DNA of 64,000 nt, taken from contig NZ_JAGJBY010000002.1 of assembly GCF_020010905.1 (NCBI RefSeq), positions 4,154,001 through 4,218,000 on the forward strand. Direction: 5' to 3'. The notes under the pieces were generated by a model. It did not search any database, was not told the origin of the DNA, and worked only from the letters and a program-made list of their open reading frames with translations. Every line of letters starts with the position of its first letter. Positions within the stretch are counted from its first letter, which is position 1. Source of the DNA: Streptomyces acidiscabies (lineage in GTDB: Bacteria > Actinomycetota > Actinomycetes > Streptomycetales > Streptomycetaceae). This document shows, piece after piece, positions 34,619 through 42,790 of this stretch. The position numbers and the translations under genes are program-made.

Positions 34619-35761
34619 ATGCAGTCCGCCACCGCACCGCCTGGAGTGCTTCCCGGGCTCACCGCAGGGGCGAGCGTGCCCGAGATCCCGGTAGAGGCGG
34701 GCGGGCTGGAGGTATCAGACGCCGCGCGCCAGGCCGAGGAGAGCTGCGCCGAGCTCCTCGGCCGAGTCGACCGCCGCATCGCCGACCTCCTCAACTCCGA
34801 GGCCGCGCACTGGAGTTCCGTCGACCCCCGGGCCGCCGTACCCGTCGGCGTCGTGGCGGAGCTGATCGCGGCGGGCGGCAAGCGGCTGCGCCCCCTGTTC
34901 TGCGTCACCGGGTTTCTCGCGGCCGGCGCGGACGGCGACGAGGACACTGTCGTGGACGCGGCAGCCGCCCTGGAGCTGCTGCACGCCTTCGCGCTGCTCC
35001 ACGACGACATCATCGACAACTCGCCCACCCGGCGCGGCAGTCCGACCGCCCACGTCGCGTACGCGGACCTGCACGCACGGAACGGCTGGGCGGGGGAGTC
35101 GCGCCGGTACGGCGAGGGCGTCGCGATCCTCGCCGGGGACCTCGCCCTCAGCTACGCGAACCGGCTCGCGGGAACCCTGACCGGCCCGGCGGCGCAGGTC
35201 TGGCACGAGCTGGTCACCGAGATGATCGTCGGCCAGCAACTGGACGTCGCCCTCGCCGCCGAGGCCGTCCCCGACGAGGCGCTGGCCCGCTGGGTCGCCG
35301 TCTGCAAGTCCGGCCGCTACACCATCCACCGCCCGCTCGCGCTGGGCGCGGCCCTCGCCGGACGCCCCGCGCTGTACGGCGCGTTCGAGGCGTACGGCGT
35401 CGCGGCCGGGGAGGCGTTCCAGCTGCGGGACGACCTGCTCGACGCGTTCGGCGACGAGGAGGTCACCGGCAAACCGGCCGGTCTGGACCTCGACGAGCAC
35501 AAGATGACCCTGCTGATCGCGCTGGGCGCGGCGAAGGACCCGGAGGTGGCGCGGCTCGGCGAGGAGAGCCGGCACACCGACTGGAACCCGGCCGCCCTGC
35601 ACACCGCCCTCCTCGCCTCCGGCGTACGCGCGGACGTCGAGAAGCGCATCGACGCCCTCGTCACCGACGCCCGCACGGCCCTCACCGGCGCCGCACTGCC
35701 CGACCCCTGGCGCCTGCGGCTCGAAGAACTCGCCGACATGGTCGCCTACCGCGACCGCTGA
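34619..35761 (+). CDS. polyprenyl diphosphate synthase (trans-isoprenyl diphosphate synthase)
   Basis: 380 residues, ATG with GAGGGGG upstream. First aspartate-rich motif: LLHDDIIDNS (D129-D130-x-x-D133); second: LRDDLLDAFGDE (D271-D272-x-x-D275). GGKRLRP (about 86-92) binds the allylic and IPP phosphates. It condenses IPP with DMAPP to a C10-C20 diphosphate. The Phe at position -5 from the first Asp motif argues against very long chains, but the exact length cannot be fixed. It supplies the donor for the ABBA prenyltransferase or the class II cyclase. No mevalonate genes are in the window, so IPP presumably comes from the MEP pathway. Confidence 0.92.
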   Translation: MQSATAPPGVLPGLTAGASVPEIPVEAGGLEVSDAARQAEESCAELLGRVDRRIADLLNSEAAHWSSVDPRAAVPVGVVAELIAAGGKRLRPLFCVTGFLAAGADGDEDTVVDAAAALELLHAFALLHDDIIDNSPTRRGSPTAHVAYADLHARNGWAGESRRYGEGVAILAGDLALSYANRLAGTLTGPAAQVWHELVTEMIVGQQLDVALAAEAVPDEALARWVAVCKSGRYTIHRPLALGAALAGRPALYGAFEAYGVAAGEAFQLRDDLLDAFGDEEVTGKPAGLDLDEHKMTLLIALGAAKDPEVARLGEESRHTDWNPAALHTALLASGVRADVEKRIDALVTDARTALTGAALPDPWRLRLEELADMVAYRDR

Positions 35762-35783
35762 CGACTCCCGAAGGACCCCTGCC

Positions 35784-37397
35784 ATGAGCACACTTCTGTA
35801 CCGACTGACCCCCAGGCCCGACCACGCCGCACTCCACCGCAAGGGCCTCTACCTCGGCGTCGTCCCCCAGGCGGCGGCCCGCGTGCGCGGCGCGATGCCG
35901 GTGGTCCTCGACCACGACCTCGACGTCCTGCCCGACGCCGGCCGCGATCTGACGGTGGCTCAACTCGCGGCCCACGTCGCGGACATGGCGAACCGTCTCG
36001 CCGTGGCCGGAGTCCGACGCGGCGGACACGTCGTGATCTGCAAGGCCCCCAACTTCGACCTCTGGCTCCTCGCGACGGCCGTCGAACGCCTCGGCGCCGT
36101 CCCGGTGATGCTCTCCCACCACCTCGACTCCGAGGCCCTCTCCGCGCTCCTCGCCCGCCTCGACCGGCCGTACCTGATCACCGACGGCCCCAAGCTCGGC
36201 TCCCTCACCGAGGACGCCGTCGACCTGGACACCCTGACCCGGGGCGTGCTCGGCGTGGGCGACGCCGGTCCCGGCGCGGTCCCGCTCGCCTCCCTGGACG
36301 GCTCGGTGCCGGTCCGCCCGGTGCTGCGTGGCCTCGACGAACCGGCGATGATCACCCACACCTCGGGCACCACCGGCCTGCCGAAACTCGTCGTCCACAC
36401 ACCGCGCACGATGCGCTCCCGGCTGCGCCCCCAGATCTTCCTGCTCGGCCTGATGCGCAAGCGCGGCACCGTCGCGATCCACACCCCGTTCGGCCACTCC
36501 CGGACCTTCGCGGCGATGTCCCTGTGCCTCCTCCAGGGCATGCCGCCGCTGCTGGTGAACAACGGCACCCCGGACTCCGTCGCCACGTTCTTCGCCGCCC
36601 AACGCCCTTGGCTGATCGAGGCGTTGCCCAACACCTTCCTCGCCTGGGAGGAGTTGGCCGACGACGCGCGCCGCCCGTTCGCGTCCGTCAAGTACTTCAG
36701 CAGCACCTTCGACGCGATCCACCCGCGCACCGTACGCCGCCTGCTGCACGCCTCCACGCAGCGCGCGCAGTTCTTCCAGATCTACGGCCAGAGCGAGGTG
36801 GGCCCCGCAGCGGGGCGCCCGTACTTCCGCCGGTTCGCGCACCGCATGGACGGCCGCTGCGTCGGCTACCCGCTGCCGGGCAGCGCTCAGGTGCGGCTGG
36901 TGAGCCGGGACGGGCAGCGGCCCTCGCAGGACAACCCCGGGTTCATCGAGGTGCGGTGGGACGGCATCGCGAAGACGTACCACGGCGAGCAGGAGCGCTA
37001 CGACGCCAACCTGACCGACGGCTGGTGGCGCACCGGCGACGTCGGCTACCGCACCCGGTTCGGCTGCCTGCACATGCTGGACCGCGAGTTCGACGCGATC
37101 GACGGCGTCGGCAGCAGCCTGGAGATCGAGGACGTCCTCCTCGACGAACTCGCGGAACTCGCCGAGGTGGTCGTCGTGCAGGGGCCCGACGGCGAGGCGG
37201 TCCCGGTCGTCTGCACCCACCACGACGAACCGCTCGACCTCGGCCGCTGGCGCACCGCCACCGCCGGATACCCGCAGCTCACCGAACCCGTCCAGATCCC
37301 GCTGGCCGAACTCCCGCGCACCGCCACCCTCAAGACGCGCCGCGTCGAACTCTCCCGCCGCCTCGCGGCCCGGCTACCAGGGACCGTGGTCGAGTAG
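35784..37397 (+). CDS. AMP-forming adenylating enzyme, candidate CreM-like diazotase
   Basis: 537 residues, 22 bp after the polyprenyl synthase, same operon. ANL-superfamily motifs: P-loop MITHTSGTTGLPKLVVH, IYGQSEVGP, GWWRTGDVG and a C-terminal LPRTATLKTRR, where the usual Gly before the catalytic Lys is Leu. There is no acyl-carrier gene or obvious acid substrate in the cluster. In cremeomycin biosynthesis an acyl-CoA-ligase homologue (CreM) activates nitrite with ATP to diazotise an aromatic amine. With CreE- and CreD-like genes present, that is the favoured role. A plain aryl/acyl-CoA ligase remains possible. Confidence 0.7.
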   Translation: MSTLLYRLTPRPDHAALHRKGLYLGVVPQAAARVRGAMPVVLDHDLDVLPDAGRDLTVAQLAAHVADMANRLAVAGVRRGGHVVICKAPNFDLWLLATAVERLGAVPVMLSHHLDSEALSALLARLDRPYLITDGPKLGSLTEDAVDLDTLTRGVLGVGDAGPGAVPLASLDGSVPVRPVLRGLDEPAMITHTSGTTGLPKLVVHTPRTMRSRLRPQIFLLGLMRKRGTVAIHTPFGHSRTFAAMSLCLLQGMPPLLVNNGTPDSVATFFAAQRPWLIEALPNTFLAWEELADDARRPFASVKYFSSTFDAIHPRTVRRLLHASTQRAQFFQIYGQSEVGPAAGRPYFRRFAHRMDGRCVGYPLPGSAQVRLVSRDGQRPSQDNPGFIEVRWDGIAKTYHGEQERYDANLTDGWWRTGDVGYRTRFGCLHMLDREFDAIDGVGSSLEIEDVLLDELAELAEVVVVQGPDGEAVPVVCTHHDEPLDLGRWRTATAGYPQLTEPVQIPLAELPRTATLKTRRVELSRRLAARLPGTVVE

Positions 37398-37730
37398 CCC
37401 GAGGACGAGGATCGCCACCGCCGTGGCGAGGAAGACGATCCCGCCCACGATGTTGCGGGAACCGACCCGCACGTGGGCGATGATCGCCCCCACGAAGTAC
37501 AGGATCAGACCGATCGCGGCCAGCGTGCCCAGCACCGGCACCGCGAGCCCGGCCAGCAGTCCGACGGTGCCCGCCGCCAGCAACGACCCCAGGACCGGGA
37601 CGTACTTGCGGGGGATGCCCTTCATGTCCGCCTGGGTCTTGGGGTACTCATGGCCGATCAGGTACGTGACGGCGGCGGCACCGTTGAAGACCGCGCCGAT
37701 GATGGTCATGGTGACGAAAGCGGTGGACAA
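37374..37730 (-). CDS. DoxX-like small integral membrane protein
   Basis: 118 residues with four predicted membrane helices (about 5-25, 46-65, 67-86, 93-113). The TTG at 37730 has GGAGAG about 4 bases upstream; an in-frame ATG lies 7 codons later. The layout and the motif YLIGHEYPKTQADMKGIPRKYVP fit the DoxX-like family of uncertain function. Its end overlaps the last 24 bp of the convergent ligase gene. Nothing ties it to the cluster chemistry. Confidence 0.7.
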   Translation of the reverse strand: MSTAFVTMTIIGAVFNGAAAVTYLIGHEYPKTQADMKGIPRKYVPVLGSLLAAGTVGLLAGLAVPVLGTLAAIGLILYFVGAIIAHVRVGSRNIVGGIVFLATAVAILVLGLLDHGPW

Positions 37731-37850
37731 GTTCTCTCCGCATCTTTGAGGACGACCTTGCTGAGCACCGTACCGAGATGCCCCCCGAGCGCTGATGATC
37801 GTACAGGCGACGACCCGCCAAGTCTCGGGGACAGAGCGCTACTTGGGGCC

Positions 37851-38097
37851 CTAGGCCCTGTCGTCAAATTCCCGCCTGCCGGGCGACGCCTGCCACGCGC
37901 TCCCCCAAGCTCTGCGAGCAGGGGGGACCCCCAGCGGCGTTGTCGTCGGTCGCCGACGCTCCGCGTCGACTCTCTCCTCCGCCTTGCAGCTGCACGCTCC
38001 CCCGAGTTCTCGACTTCGCTCGAACAGGGAGGTGCCCCCATGACGCCTCCCGGCCCGCCCTCCGGGCGGACGACGGGAATTTGACGACAGGGCCTAG
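37851..38097. mobile_element. 247-bp MITE with 24-bp perfect terminal inverted repeats
   Basis: The left end CTAGGCCCTGTCGTCAAATT... (24 bp, 37851-37874) is exactly reverse-complemented at the right end (38074-38097). Both outer ends read CTAG, which may be the target duplication. No transposase is encoded; the inside holds smaller palindromes (e.g. GCCCGCCCTCCGGGCGG). This is a non-autonomous element presumably moved by an IS transposase elsewhere. It fills most of the 363-bp gap 37731-38093; the first 120 bp of that gap hold the DoxX-like gene's promoter and nothing else I recognise. Confidence 0.85.
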
Positions 38098-38456
38098 ACC
38101 ACGTCCCAGCCGTGCTCCCGGTGCGCCGGTTCCGCCTTGCTCACCGGCAGCCACTCCAGCTCGTACACGGCGTCGCCCACCCGGAACACGCCGGCCGACC
38201 AGTCGGCGAGTTCACCGTCGACGTCCTCGCCCCGCACCACGCCGTCGTCGGCGGTCAGCGTGCCGGAGGAGCCCACCGGCCACACCATCCACTCCGGCAG
38301 CTCCTGTTCACTGATCATGCGCCGGCGCCACAGCCACCCCGTGTACTCCCGCCAGACGTCCACCCGGGTGACCAGCAGCCCGACCTCCTGCCGGTCGGCG
38401 AACACCCTCGCCGCACCCCGTCGATACGGTTCGAGCCGCACGTCACGCGTGATCAC
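38094..38456 (-). CDS. hypothetical protein, stop codon supplied by the MITE end
   Basis: 120 residues, GTG at 38456 (a weak GAGAG upstream). It is acidic and Trp-rich (WREYTGWLWRRRM, EWMVWPVGS) with an ordered mixed composition; no membrane segment or known motif. I do not recognise it. The TAG stop lies within the CTAG outer end of the MITE right repeat, so the insertion fixes or restored the C-terminus (…HGWDVV). It is divergent from the phytoene-desaturase-like gene. Confidence 0.6.
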   Translation of the reverse strand: MITRDVRLEPYRRGAARVFADRQEVGLLVTRVDVWREYTGWLWRRRMISEQELPEWMVWPVGSSGTLTADDGVVRGEDVDGELADWSAGVFRVGDAVYELEWLPVSKAEPAHREHGWDVV

Positions 38457-38489
38457 ACTCTCGCACCCCCACCCGTGCTACCAAGAACC

Positions 38490-40043
38490 ATGTCTGTACA
38501 CGAAGCATCCCACGCGTACGACGCCGTCATCGTCGGCGGCGGTCACAACGGCCTTGTCGCCGCCGCCTATCTGGCCCGCGCCGGGCGGTCGGTGCTCGTG
38601 CTGGAGCGGCTGGAGAGCACGGGCGGCGCGGCGGTCTCCACGCGGCCGTTCGCCGGGGTGGACGCGCGCCTCTCGCGGTACTCGTACCTGGTGAGCCTGC
38701 TCCCCGACAAGATCGTCCGGGACCTCGGCCTGAGTTTCCGCGTCCAGTCCCGCGACATCTCCTCGTACACCCCCGTCGAGCGCCACGGGAAACCCACCGG
38801 CCTCCTCGTCGGCGGCGGCGACCACCGCACCCGGGACGCCTTCGCGCAGCTCACCGGCTCGGACCGGGAGTTCGAGGCGTGGCAGCGGTTCTACGGCCTC
38901 ACCGGGCACGTCGCCCGCCGCGTGTTCCCGACGCTCACCGAACCCCTGCCCACCCGCGAGGAGTTGAGGCGCAGGGTCGACGACGAGGAGGCGTGGCGCG
39001 CCCTGTTCGAGGAGCCGATCGGGACGGCCATCGAGGAGCGGTTCGCGGACGACACCGTGCGCGGAGTCGTGCTGACGGACGCCCTGATCGGCACGTTCGC
39101 CGACGCGCACGACGCCTCGCTGGCCCAGAACCGCTGCTTCCTGTACCACGTCATCGGCGGCGGTACCGGAGCCTGGGACGTCCCCGTCGGCGGCATGGGC
39201 GCCCTCACCGACGCCCTCGCCACGGCGGCCCGCGAGGCCGGCGCCGTCCTCGCCACCGGCCACGAGGTCACCAGGATCGACACCGACGGCCGTACGGCGG
39301 AGGTGAGTTACCGCACCGCCGACGGCGAGGGCGTCGCCACCGCCCGCCACGTCCTCGTGAACGCCTCACCACAAGCCCTCGCCCAACTCACCGGCGCCAC
39401 TGAGCCGGAGCCCGCCGAGGGCGCCCAACTCAAGGTGAACATGCTCCTGAAGCGCCTCCCCCGGCTGAAGGACACCGCCGTCGACCCGCGCGAGGCGTTC
39501 GCCGGAACCTTCCACATCGCCGAGGGATACGGCCAACTCGCCACCGCCTACGCCGAGTCGGCCGCCGGACAGCTCCCCACCGCCCCGCCCTCGGAGATCT
39601 ACTGCCACTCCCTGACCGACCCGACCATCCTGGGCCCGGAGTTGACGGGCCATCACACCCTCACCCTCTTCGGCCTGCACACCCCCGCCCGCCTCTTCCG
39701 CGAGGACAACGACGCCACCCGCGAGGAACTCCTCACCCGCACTCTCGCCCAACTCGACGCGCACCTCGCCGAACCGCTGGCCGACTGCCTCGCCACCGAC
39801 GCCGACGGCCGCCCCTGCATCGAGGCGAAGACGCCGCTCGACCTGGAACGCGACCTGCGCCTCCCCGGGGGCAACATCTTCCACCGCGCCCTGTCCTGGC
39901 CCTACTCCCAGAAGGGCGACGGGCGTTGGGGCGTCGAGACACCGCACGCGAACGTCTACCTGTGCGGCGCGGGCGCGATCCGAGGCGGAGGGGTGAGCGG
40001 CGTTCCGGGTCACAACGCGGCCATGGCAGTGCTGGAGCAATAG
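38490..40043 (+). CDS. phytoene-desaturase-like FAD/NAD(P)-dependent oxidoreductase
   Basis: 517 residues, ATG at 38490. N-terminal Rossmann motif VIVGGGHNGLVAAAYLARAG with VLVLERLESTGGAA (FAD). GAWDVPVGGMGALTDAL (about 228-244) and the C-terminal FAD motif NVYLCGAGAIRGGGVSGVPGH place it in the amine-oxidase/phytoene dehydrogenase superfamily (PYROXD2-like). No carotenoid genes are near, so carotenoid synthesis is unlikely. It lies just outside the meroterpenoid cluster, and whether it acts there is open. Confidence 0.85.
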   Translation: MSVHEASHAYDAVIVGGGHNGLVAAAYLARAGRSVLVLERLESTGGAAVSTRPFAGVDARLSRYSYLVSLLPDKIVRDLGLSFRVQSRDISSYTPVERHGKPTGLLVGGGDHRTRDAFAQLTGSDREFEAWQRFYGLTGHVARRVFPTLTEPLPTREELRRRVDDEEAWRALFEEPIGTAIEERFADDTVRGVVLTDALIGTFADAHDASLAQNRCFLYHVIGGGTGAWDVPVGGMGALTDALATAAREAGAVLATGHEVTRIDTDGRTAEVSYRTADGEGVATARHVLVNASPQALAQLTGATEPEPAEGAQLKVNMLLKRLPRLKDTAVDPREAFAGTFHIAEGYGQLATAYAESAAGQLPTAPPSEIYCHSLTDPTILGPELTGHHTLTLFGLHTPARLFREDNDATREELLTRTLAQLDAHLAEPLADCLATDADGRPCIEAKTPLDLERDLRLPGGNIFHRALSWPYSQKGDGRWGVETPHANVYLCGAGAIRGGGVSGVPGHNAAMAVLEQ

Positions 40044-40044
40044 A

Positions 40045-40061
40045 TCTGACGCTCCATCAGA
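40045..40061. promoter_or_regulatory. palindromic operator TCTGA-N7-TCAGA
   Basis: TCTGA (40045-40049) and TCAGA (40057-40061) flank 7 bp, 44 bp before the NMO-family start. The same 17-bp palindrome, including the flanking AAA, occurs at 53393-53409. This points to one TetR-type repressor for both operons; its gene is not in the window. Confidence 0.6.
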
Positions 40062-40104
40062 AAACCTCTTCCTTCGGACGGCCGTCTGCGGCATCCTGCG
40101 CGAC

Positions 40105-41217
40105 ATGCAGACGGAGCTGAGCAACCAACTGGGAGTCGAGCACGCCCTTTTCGGCTTCACGCCGTTCCCCGCCGTCGCCGCGGCGATCAGCCGGGCCGGC
40201 GGGTTCGGCGTGCTCGGCGCGGTCCGCTACACCGCCCCCGACGACCTCAAACGCGACCTGGACTGGCTCGACGCACACGTGGACGGACGGCCGTACGGAC
40301 TGGACGTCGTCATGCCGGCCAAGAAGGTCGAGGGCGTCACCGAGGCCGACGTCGAGGCCATGATCCCCGAGGGGCACCGGCAGTTCGTGCGCGAGACCCT
40401 CGCCAAGCACGGCGTGCCCGAACTCGCCGAGGGCGAGGTGTCCGGCTGGCGGATCACCGGCTGGATGGAACAGGTCGCCCGCAACCAGCTCGACGTCGCC
40501 TTCGGCTACCCGATCAAACTCCTTGCCAACGCGCTGGGTTCACCCCCGGCGGACGTCATCGCCCGTGCCCACGCCCACGACGTACGGGTCGCGGCCCTCG
40601 CCGGAAGTGCCCGGCACGCGCTCAAGCACAAGGACGCGGGCATCGACATCGTCGTGGCGCAGGGCTACGAGGCCGGCGGGCACACGGGCGAGATCGCCTC
40701 AATGGTCCTGACCCCAGAGGTCGTTGAGGCCGTCGACCCGCTGCCCGTGCTCGCCGCCGGAGGCATCGGCAGCGGCGCCCAGGTCGCCGCCGCGTTCGCG
40801 CTCGGCGCGCAGGGCGTCTGGCTCGGCTCGCTCTGGCTCACCACCGCCGAGGCCGACATGCACTCGACGGCCGTCACCCGCAAGCTCCTCGCCGCCGGGT
40901 CCGGCGACACCGTCCGCTCCCGCGCCCTGACCGGCAAACCGGCCCGGCAGTTGCGCACCGAGTGGACCGACGCCTGGGACGACCCGGACGGCCCCGGCAC
41001 CCTCCCCATGCCCCTCCAGGGCCTGCTGGTCGCCGAGGCGCTCTCCCGGATCCAGAAGTACGAGGTCGAGCCGCTGCTCGGCACGCCCGTCGGGCAGATC
41101 GTCGGCCGGATGACCGAGGTCCGCAGCGTCCAGGCCGTCGTCGACGACCTCACGCGCGGCTTCGAGAAAGCCGTCGAGCGCGTCAACCGGATCGCCGCAG
41201 GAAGGACCCCCCGATGA
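40105..41217 (+). CDS. nitronate monooxygenase-family flavoprotein (IpdC-like possible)
   Basis: 370 residues, ATG at 40105. TIM-barrel FMN family: GFTPFPAVAAAISRAGGFGVLGA at the N-terminus (quoted in part: AISRAGGFGVLGA), AQGYEAGGHTGEIASMVL (about 192-209) and VLAAGGIGSGAQVAAAFALGA (part) are typical. Family members oxidise nitronates to nitrite, but in actinobacterial steroid catabolism a homologue (IpdC) acts on a CoA intermediate. Its stop overlaps the start of an acyl-CoA ligase (ATGA), and it shares an operator with a second acyl-CoA operon, so CoA-linked catabolism is the better guess. Confidence 0.85.
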   Translation: MQTELSNQLGVEHALFGFTPFPAVAAAISRAGGFGVLGAVRYTAPDDLKRDLDWLDAHVDGRPYGLDVVMPAKKVEGVTEADVEAMIPEGHRQFVRETLAKHGVPELAEGEVSGWRITGWMEQVARNQLDVAFGYPIKLLANALGSPPADVIARAHAHDVRVAALAGSARHALKHKDAGIDIVVAQGYEAGGHTGEIASMVLTPEVVEAVDPLPVLAAGGIGSGAQVAAAFALGAQGVWLGSLWLTTAEADMHSTAVTRKLLAAGSGDTVRSRALTGKPARQLRTEWTDAWDDPDGPGTLPMPLQGLLVAEALSRIQKYEVEPLLGTPVGQIVGRMTEVRSVQAVVDDLTRGFEKAVERVNRIAAGRTPR

Positions 41218-42761
41218 CCCCCGGCTTCTGGGCCCAGGCCGCCGAGAACCCCGACCGCGTCGTCCTGGTCGCCCCCGACGGCGAGGAGTGGACCGCCGGA
41301 CGCCTCCACGCGCAGGCCAACCGCCTCGTCCACGGCCTGCGCGCCGCCGGACTCGAACGCGGCGACGCCTTCGCGGTCGTCCTGCCCAACTCCCCGGAAT
41401 GCATCGTCACTTACCTCGCCGCCACCCAGGCGGGCTTCTACCTCGTGCCGATCAACCACCACTTCGTCGCCCCCGAGATCGCCTGGATCGTCGCCGACTC
41501 CGGCGCCAAAGTCCTCATCGCCCACGAACGGTTCGCCGCTGCCGCCGCCCAGGCCGCCGACGAGGCGGGTCTCCCGCCGAGCCACCGGTACGCCCTCGGC
41601 GCCGTCGACGGATTCCGCCCGTACGCCGAACTCCTCGACGGACAGCCGGAGTCGGCCCCCTCGGGCCGCACGCTCGGCTGGGTCATGAACTACACGTCCG
41701 GTACGACGGGACGCCCGCGCGGCATCCGCCGTCCGCTGCCCGGGAAGCTTCCCGAAGAGACCTACCTCGGCGGCTTCCTGGGGATCTTCGGCATCCAACC
41801 CTTCGACGACAACGTCCACTTGGTGTGCTCGCCGCTGTACCACACGGCCGTCCTCCAGTTCGCGGGCGCGTCGCTGAACATCGGGCACCGGCTGGTCATG
41901 ATGGACAAGTGGACGCCGGAGGAGATGCTCCGCCTGATCGACCGTCAGAAGTGCACGCACACCCACATGGTGCCCACCCAGTTCCACCGCCTCCTCGCCC
42001 TCCCCGAGGAGGTCCGCGCCCGCTACGACGTGTCGTCGATGCGGCACGCCATCCACGGCGCCGCCCCCTGCCCCGACCACGTGAAACGGGCGATGATCGA
42101 CTGGTGGGGCAACTGCGTCGAGGAGTACTACGCGGCCAGCGAGGGCGGCGGGGCGTTCGCGAGCGCCGAGGACTGGCTGAAGAAGCCCGGCACGGTCGGA
42201 AAGGCCTGGCCCATCAGCGAGTTGGCCATCTTCGACGACGACGGCAACCGGCTGCCGCCCGGCCAACTCGGCACGGTCTACCTGAAGATGAACACCGGCG
42301 GGTTCGCCTACCACAAGGACGAGCAGAAGACCCGCAAGAACCGCATCGGCGACTTCTTCACCGTCGGGGACCTCGGACTCCTCGACGAGGACGGGTACTT
42401 GTTCCTGCGCGACCGGAAGATCGACCTCATCATCTCCGGCGGCGTCAACATCTACCCCGCCGAGATCGAGGCGGCCCTCCTCGCGCACCCGGCCGTCGCC
42501 GACGCCGCCGCGTTCGGGATCCCCCACGACGACTGGGGCGAGGAGGTCAAGGCGGTCGTCGAACCGGCCCCGGGATTCACCCCGGGACCGGACCTGACCG
42601 CCGACCTCCTCGCCCACTGCGCCGGACACCTGGCCGGCTACAAACGGCCCAAGAGCATCGACTTCATCGCCGAGATGCCCCGCGACCCCAACGGCAAGCT
42701 CTACAAACGCCGGTTGAGGGAGCCGTACTGGGCCGACTCAGCCGCTCCGAAGACCGGGTGA
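41214..42761 (+). CDS. acyl-CoA synthetase (FadD type)
   Basis: 515 residues, ATG overlapping the preceding stop by 4 bp. ANL motifs: MNYTSGTTGRPRGIRR (P-loop), EEYYAASEGGG, FFTVGDLGLLDEDGYLFLRDR and the C-terminal MPRDPNGKLYKRRLREPYW with the catalytic Lys. The sequence is of the type linked to steroid or branched-acid catabolism in actinobacteria. It activates an unknown carboxylic acid to its CoA thioester for the same pathway as the NMO-family protein. Confidence 0.88.
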   Translation: MTPGFWAQAAENPDRVVLVAPDGEEWTAGRLHAQANRLVHGLRAAGLERGDAFAVVLPNSPECIVTYLAATQAGFYLVPINHHFVAPEIAWIVADSGAKVLIAHERFAAAAAQAADEAGLPPSHRYALGAVDGFRPYAELLDGQPESAPSGRTLGWVMNYTSGTTGRPRGIRRPLPGKLPEETYLGGFLGIFGIQPFDDNVHLVCSPLYHTAVLQFAGASLNIGHRLVMMDKWTPEEMLRLIDRQKCTHTHMVPTQFHRLLALPEEVRARYDVSSMRHAIHGAAPCPDHVKRAMIDWWGNCVEEYYAASEGGGAFASAEDWLKKPGTVGKAWPISELAIFDDDGNRLPPGQLGTVYLKMNTGGFAYHKDEQKTRKNRIGDFFTVGDLGLLDEDGYLFLRDRKIDLIISGGVNIYPAEIEAALLAHPAVADAAAFGIPHDDWGEEVKAVVEPAPGFTPGPDLTADLLAHCAGHLAGYKRPKSIDFIAEMPRDPNGKLYKRRLREPYWADSAAPKTG

Positions 42762-42790
42762 CGCCTTGACGCCCTTCTCGGTACCGGGAA

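Noticed and set aside
16890-37397. Search for vanadium haloperoxidase or mevalonate-pathway genes expected in some THN meroterpenoid clusters
   Set aside because: None was found; every gene in the span is accounted for by other families.
38490-40043. Carotenoid phytoene desaturase
   Set aside because: No phytoene synthase, lycopene cyclase or other crt genes are adjacent; the sequence fits the broader PYROXD2-like group.
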